Position numbers and translations under genes: made by a program. Below, piece after piece: positions 24,015 to 27,719 of a stretch of DNA of 27,719 nt; positions within the stretch are counted from its first letter, which is position 1; each line of letters opens with the position of its first letter. The stretch covers positions 1 through 27,719 of the forward strand of contig JAZRPV010000008.1 of NCBI GenBank assembly GCA_045649455.1, read 5' to 3'. A model generated the notes under the pieces. It saw nothing but the letters and a program-made list of their open reading frames with translations. It was not told where the DNA came from and made no database searches. This stretch comes from JAEDES01 sp045649455. Lineage in GTDB: Bacteria > Bacillota_I > Bacilli_A > RF39 > UBA660.

Positions 24015-24704
24015 ATGTTAATAGTAATTGAAGGATTAGATGGAGTAGGTAAATCTTCAGTAGTAGATCATATTTCATCTACATTAAATATTCCTATCAT
24101 TTCAAAACCATTAAATAGATTATTAGAATTATCTAAAGAACAATCAAATTCTATAAAAGAAAGAATTCATAAAGATTATTCTCCTAATCTACAAGCTATG
24201 TATTATTTAATGGGACATCTAAGTGCATTAGAAGATGGATATAGACAAGATAGTATTTTAGATAGAGGATTTCTTTCTACATATTATTTTTCATCTAATG
24301 AAAATAATATGAATTTATTTGATACTTTTGCATCTACTTTTACACCACCTGATATAACAATAGTACTTTATGCAAGTATTGAAGAAAGAATAAAAAGAAT
24401 AAAGAATAGAGATTCATCTGATCAAGATTTAAAAAAGAAAAGAATTTATCAAGATGGATATCAAAAATACTTTGAAGCTTTAAGTAAATATAATATACCT
24501 CATCTAGTAATACCAACTGATAATTTAAATGAAGAACATGTAAAAAGATTAGTCTTAAGATTAATTGAATTATGGCCAACTCAAAGTACTAGATTACAAG
24601 AATTATTTAATGTTCAAAACTTTTCTCATTTAACAAATCTAACTCAAGAAGAAATAGATGAATTATTACAATCTAAATCTTATACAAAAAAGAGGTGTGA
24701 ATAA
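24015..24704 (+). CDS. Thymidylate-kinase-like P-loop nucleotide kinase
   Basis: 229 aa. The P-loop EGLDGVGKSS (6-15) is the thymidylate kinase form; LDRGFLSTYYF stands in the place of the DR(Y/W)xxS motif, with PPDITIVLYASIEERIKRI after it and a lid-like Arg/Lys region (about 130-145). The C-terminal 35 residues beyond the core are extra. Sequence relation to Tmk is clear, but DRG in place of DRY and its place among kinases, a Nudix enzyme and a phosphatase suggest a pathway-specific phosphate acceptor, possibly a nucleotide or a phosphorylated intermediate. AAAGGAAG is the binding site; a possible promoter lies just upstream. The stop overlaps the Nudix start (TAATG). Confidence 0.82.
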   Translation: MLIVIEGLDGVGKSSVVDHISSTLNIPIISKPLNRLLELSKEQSNSIKERIHKDYSPNLQAMYYLMGHLSALEDGYRQDSILDRGFLSTYYFSSNENNMNLFDTFASTFTPPDITIVLYASIEERIKRIKNRDSSDQDLKKKRIYQDGYQKYFEALSKYNIPHLVIPTDNLNEEHVKRLVLRLIELWPTQSTRLQELFNVQNFSHLTNLTQEEIDELLQSKSYTKKRCE

Positions 24705-25210
24705 TGAAAGAAATAGTAACAAACAAATATAATTTAACAGAAGAAGATATGACTGAAGTAGTAAAAAGAGTAAAAATATTATTAGTAAATTCTAATGATG
24801 AAATTCTTCTAGGATACTCTCATCATAATTATCAATTTCCAGGTGGACATGTAGAAGAAAATGAAGAGTTAATTGATACTGTAAATAGAGAAATATTAGA
24901 AGAAACAGGAATGGATTTAAAATTAAAAGATTTAGAACCATTCGCAAGAAACTTAGGTTATTATAAAGATTGGCCTGAAGAAGGTAAAAATAGAAAGATT
25001 GAAATCTATTACTATGAAGTTAAAACAGATGAAAAACCTAATTTAGATAATACTTCATATACTGAAAGCGAAAAAGATGGAGGATTTGAATTAAGATATA
25101 TTCCACTATCTAATGTAGAAGAAGAATTAAAGAAAAATGCTGAAGAATATGGAGATAAAAAAGGTATTGCTAGAGAAATGTTAGAATTATTCTCTTTATA
25201 TAAGAATTAA
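24704..25210 (+). CDS. Nudix hydrolase (canonical box)
   Basis: 168 aa. The Nudix box GX5EX7REUXEEXGU is complete at Gly48 to Met70 (Glu54, Arg62-Glu63, Glu66-Glu67, Gly69), in contrast to the decayed box of the LysR-linked protein. The N-terminal strand VKILLVNSNDEILLGYSH and the YQFPGGHVEE approach are standard. The enzyme should cleave a nucleoside diphosphate linked to another group, or another diphosphate; the substrate is not predictable. Translationally coupled to the preceding kinase (TAATG) with AGAGGTGTGA as binding site. Confidence 0.92.
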   Translation: MKEIVTNKYNLTEEDMTEVVKRVKILLVNSNDEILLGYSHHNYQFPGGHVEENEELIDTVNREILEETGMDLKLKDLEPFARNLGYYKDWPEEGKNRKIEIYYYEVKTDEKPNLDNTSYTESEKDGGFELRYIPLSNVEEELKKNAEEYGDKKGIAREMLELFSLYKN

Positions 25211-25211
25211 T

Positions 25212-25985
25212 ATGAAATATTTAATCGCAATAGATAGTGATGGTACTCTAAGAAGAACTGATGGTACTATCTCACAAGAAACAAAAGATGTAATAAAGAA
25301 ATTAAAAGACCAAGGTCATATAATTGTAATTTCAACGGCAAGACCAAGATATCATACTTTAAAAATAAGTAATGAAGTAGGGATAAATGATTATTTAATC
25401 TCATCAAATGGTACTGAAGTATATGATAATTTAAAAAAGGAAATAATTTACTCTTCATACTTAGATAAAGAAGAAGTAAAAAGAATTTATAATGAAATAA
25501 ATAATTTATCTTTAAGAGGTGTCTTTGTAACAGAAGATATAGAGTATACTACTCAGTTTACAAGAAATGATAATCAAGTACTTTTAACAGATAATAATTA
25601 TAATGAAATGTTAAATTCTAATATAAAACAAATAATGATTATTGATACCAAAAAAGATCTATTAAGAGAATATCAAAGTACTGTAGAAACTTATAATGTA
25701 TCTATAATGGACTCATCTAAACAAGATAAAGAAGAAATATATTTTAGTATAATAAGTAAATCTTCATCTAAAGGAAATGCTATAATTAAATTAGCAGAAT
25801 ATTTAAACATACCAATGGAAAATACTATATCTATTGGTAATGATTATAATGATATATCTATGTTTAAAGTAACTAATATATCTTTAGCAGTAGCAAATGC
25901 TGATGATGAAACTAAAAAACATGCTAAAGGTATAATCCTAGGAAATGATGAAGATGGAGTAAGATTATATTTAGAAACATTATAA
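25212..25985 (+). CDS. HAD-family (Cof-type) phosphatase
   Basis: 257 aa, Cof/YidA-type HAD hydrolase. Motif I DSDGT (nucleophile Asp8, acid/base Asp10), motif II in LISSNGTEV, motif III lysine in SKGNAIIKLAEYLNI, and motif IV IGNDYNDISMF. A type C2 cap lies between motifs II and III. The family removes phosphate from sugar phosphates, nucleotides and cofactors such as FMN or PLP. It starts one base after the Nudix stop with no clear ribosome binding site, so it probably relies on coupled translation. Last gene of the run, followed at once by a terminator. As a pathway member it may remove a phosphate added by one of the three kinases; that is inference. Confidence 0.9.
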   Translation: MKYLIAIDSDGTLRRTDGTISQETKDVIKKLKDQGHIIVISTARPRYHTLKISNEVGINDYLISSNGTEVYDNLKKEIIYSSYLDKEEVKRIYNEINNLSLRGVFVTEDIEYTTQFTRNDNQVLLTDNNYNEMLNSNIKQIMIIDTKKDLLREYQSTVETYNVSIMDSSKQDKEEIYFSIISKSSSKGNAIIKLAEYLNIPMENTISIGNDYNDISMFKVTNISLAVANADDETKKHAKGIILGNDEDGVRLYLETL

Positions 25986-26012
25986 AAAGCATTTAAAAAA
26001 TGCTTTTTTTTA
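25984..26012 (+). terminator. Rho-independent terminator ending the 12-gene run
   Basis: A 10-bp stem (AAAAAGCATT at 25984-25993 with AATGCTTTTT at 25999-26008) and a 5-nt loop, followed by further T. It overlaps the stop codon of the HAD gene. Confidence 0.9.
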
Positions 26013-26018
26013 TTTAAA

Positions 26019-26047
26019 TTGAAAAGATAAATAAAAACTAATATAAT
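26019..26047 (+). promoter_or_regulatory. Promoter of the polytopic membrane protein gene
   Basis: TTGAAA (26019-26024), a 17-nt spacer and a perfect TATAAT (26042-26047), followed by an AGGTGG binding site and ATG at 26065. Confidence 0.75.
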
Positions 26048-26064
26048 TAATAATAGGTGGTAAG

Positions 26065-27719
26065 ATGAAAAAGTATAAAAATAAAATAACTAAGTTATTA
26101 AAAAGTAAACCAGTAACAAAAATAAAAAAAATCTTAAATTATATACCTAAATATATTTATGTTTTATTTTTTATCACACTAATTATTTATTATCCGGCCA
26201 AAATAAATTCAGGTGTATTTGGACATGATTCAGCTTTTCATGCTACTAATATTTTTGTAATGGATAGAAGTACTTCTTTATTTGAAATTCCACCAAAAAT
26301 AAGACCTATTATAGCGAATGATTTTGGGTATGGATCAGGAATCTTTTATCCAGAGTTATTTCATATTTCAGTATTAATAATAATGAAAATAATTAAAGTC
26401 TTAAATATACCAAATATATTCTTAGCAAACTGTATAAATATATATTTATTTTTATTTACATTTATTACCTCAATAGTTATGAGAAAATTACTATATAAAT
26501 ATACTTCTAATAGTAAGATTAGTACTATAGGAGCAATTTTATATATTTTATACCCATATTTTATAGATGATATTTATGTAAGAAGTGCATATGGAGAATT
26601 AATAGTATTTTTATCACTACCATTAATTTTCTTAGGACTAAATTATTTATTTAATGAAAATAATAAAGTAAAGTTTTATATATGTTTTATACTAGGATTT
26701 TATTTATTATTTTCATCTCATGTATTAAGTTCATTATATACAACTATATTTACAGGAATATTCATTCTAATGAATATAAAGAAACTATTTAAAAATAAAA
26801 ATATTGTTCATTTATTAATCGCCTCAATCTTTGCAGTATTATTATCACTTAATTCATTAATTCCAATATTAGAACATAGTATATTTGGAAGTTATATGGC
26901 ATTTGAAACAAATCATATGTCATCTATAAATAAAGTTTTAGAAAATATTTTACCAATTGATAATTTATTTATTGTATCAGTATTAATAGATGCATATATT
27001 CCAATGACTTTAATATTATTAGTAATATTTCTAATATTTAATTATAAAAAAATAATAAAAAAACTTGATAGTAATATTATTAAAGGACATATATTAATAC
27101 TTATAGTAGCATGTGTATTAGTAACAGTTCCATTTATTTGGAAAATACTACCAGAAGTATTTATAAAAATCCAATTTCCATGGAGAAATTGTGCTTATAT
27201 AGGATTTTCTATTTGTATTTTGGCAACACTAGGTTTATTAATGATACCAAAAAAATATTTTAAAATAGTTACTATCTTTACATTGATAATTTCTTTTATT
27301 ACATTTACTTATATAATTTATTTTTCAGGAACTGTGATTAATCATAATATTTGGGCATCTAATGTATCGGGTATGGGTGTAGAGAAAGAATATTTACCAA
27401 AGAATACGTATCTTAATATGGATTATTTTGAAACAAGAGATAAAGAAGTTCATATAATAAATGGACATGCAAAAATAAAAACATTAGAAGATGATACTCC
27501 ATATTTAAAGTTTAAAGTAAATACTAAAAAAGAAACAATAGTTGAAATACCAAGATTATATTATTTATGGTATGACATAAATTTATTAGATGAAAATAAA
27601 AATAAAATAAATTTAGAATTTTATGAAAATGAAGTAGGATTCATAGAATTTATAATTCCAAAATCAGGAGTAGTTACAGTTGAATATAAAAAGACTTTTC
27701 TATCAACTATAGCATCTAT
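26065..27719 (+). CDS. YfhO/GT-C-like polytopic membrane protein, 3'-truncated
   Basis: The first 551 codons are present; the frame is still open at the window end. A basic N-terminus precedes a first TM helix (about residues 32-46), then an external loop with FGHDSAFHATNI and GYGSGIFYPELFHIS, the pattern of the large multi-TM family annotated as YfhO-like or '6-pyruvoyl-tetrahydropterin synthase-related' membrane proteins, thought to have a GT-C glycosyltransferase fold using lipid-linked sugars. About ten further hydrophobic segments follow to about residue 425. After that a soluble stretch with WASNVSGMGVEKEYLPKNTY and a beta-rich region (about 455-551) is typical of the extracellular domain of this family. 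It has its own promoter, so it is probably unrelated to the run upstream. A role in envelope glycan or teichoic-acid decoration is possible. Confidence 0.72.
   Translation, partial: MKKYKNKITKLLKSKPVTKIKKILNYIPKYIYVLFFITLIIYYPAKINSGVFGHDSAFHATNIFVMDRSTSLFEIPPKIRPIIANDFGYGSGIFYPELFHISVLIIMKIIKVLNIPNIFLANCINIYLFLFTFITSIVMRKLLYKYTSNSKISTIGAILYILYPYFIDDIYVRSAYGELIVFLSLPLIFLGLNYLFNENNKVKFYICFILGFYLLFSSHVLSSLYTTIFTGIFILMNIKKLFKNKNIVHLLIASIFAVLLSLNSLIPILEHSIFGSYMAFETNHMSSINKVLENILPIDNLFIVSVLIDAYIPMTLILLVIFLIFNYKKIIKKLDSNIIKGHILILIVACVLVTVPFIWKILPEVFIKIQFPWRNCAYIGFSICILATLGLLMIPKKYFKIVTIFTLIISFITFTYIIYFSGTVINHNIWASNVSGMGVEKEYLPKNTYLNMDYFETRDKEVHIINGHAKIKTLEDDTPYLKFKVNTKKETIVEIPRLYYLWYDINLLDENKNKINLEFYENEVGFIEFIIPKSGVVTVEYKKTFLSTIAS

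Overview
The window looks like chromosomal DNA of a very AT-rich Gram-positive (Bacillota/Tenericutes-like, RF39- or Erysipelotrichia-type) gut bacterium. This rests on strong A/T codon bias, AGGAGG-type ribosome binding sites, housekeeping-type promoters (TTGnnn-17-TATAAT, often with an extended TGn), Rho-independent hairpins, a Gram-positive-type signal peptidase and very large secreted Ig-like proteins. The taxon is inferred. All 23 genes lie on the + strand. Trp is encoded by TGG. Of the 22 visible stop codons 14 are TAA and 8 are TAG; none is TGA.

Region 1 (1-2236): a 5'-truncated gene of unknown function, then a zinc-ribbon/single-TM protein that may share its C-terminal domain, a terminator, and a type I signal peptidase.

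Region 2 (2237-12550): two giant paralogous secreted proteins, 1130 and 2168 aa. Each has a near-identical signal peptide, an N-terminal helical domain, tandem Ig-like repeats, a conserved 224-residue core and MBG-type C-terminal domains. Each gene also carries its own promoter, a similar ~80-90 nt leader and a terminator with the identical 12-bp stem, so the duplicated unit was a whole transcription unit. Neither protein has a recognisable wall-sorting signal.

Region 3 (12551-13990): three small genes: a one-TM protein, a bacterial PH-domain protein and a three-TM protein.

Region 4 (13991-15499): a LysR-type regulator translationally coupled to a Nudix-fold protein whose catalytic box has decayed, closed by a strong terminator.

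Region 5 (15500-26008): a tightly packed 12-gene run. It encodes a PLP aminotransferase-fold enzyme, two different ATP-grasp ligases, an ABC amino-acid-type transporter (circularly permuted binding lipoprotein, permease, ATPase), an APH-type kinase, a radical SAM enzyme, a second APH-type kinase, a thymidylate-kinase-like P-loop kinase, a canonical Nudix hydrolase and a Cof-type HAD phosphatase. The content suggests an amino-acid-derived, phosphorylated small-molecule pathway with its own uptake system, perhaps controlled by the upstream LysR/pseudo-Nudix pair. I do not recognise it as a named pathway, and it is the best candidate here for an undescribed system.

Region 6 (26009-end): a new promoter and the first 551 codons of a polytopic GT-C/YfhO-like membrane protein cut by the window edge. 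No gene-free stretch exceeds 300 bases; the longest is 5747-6003.
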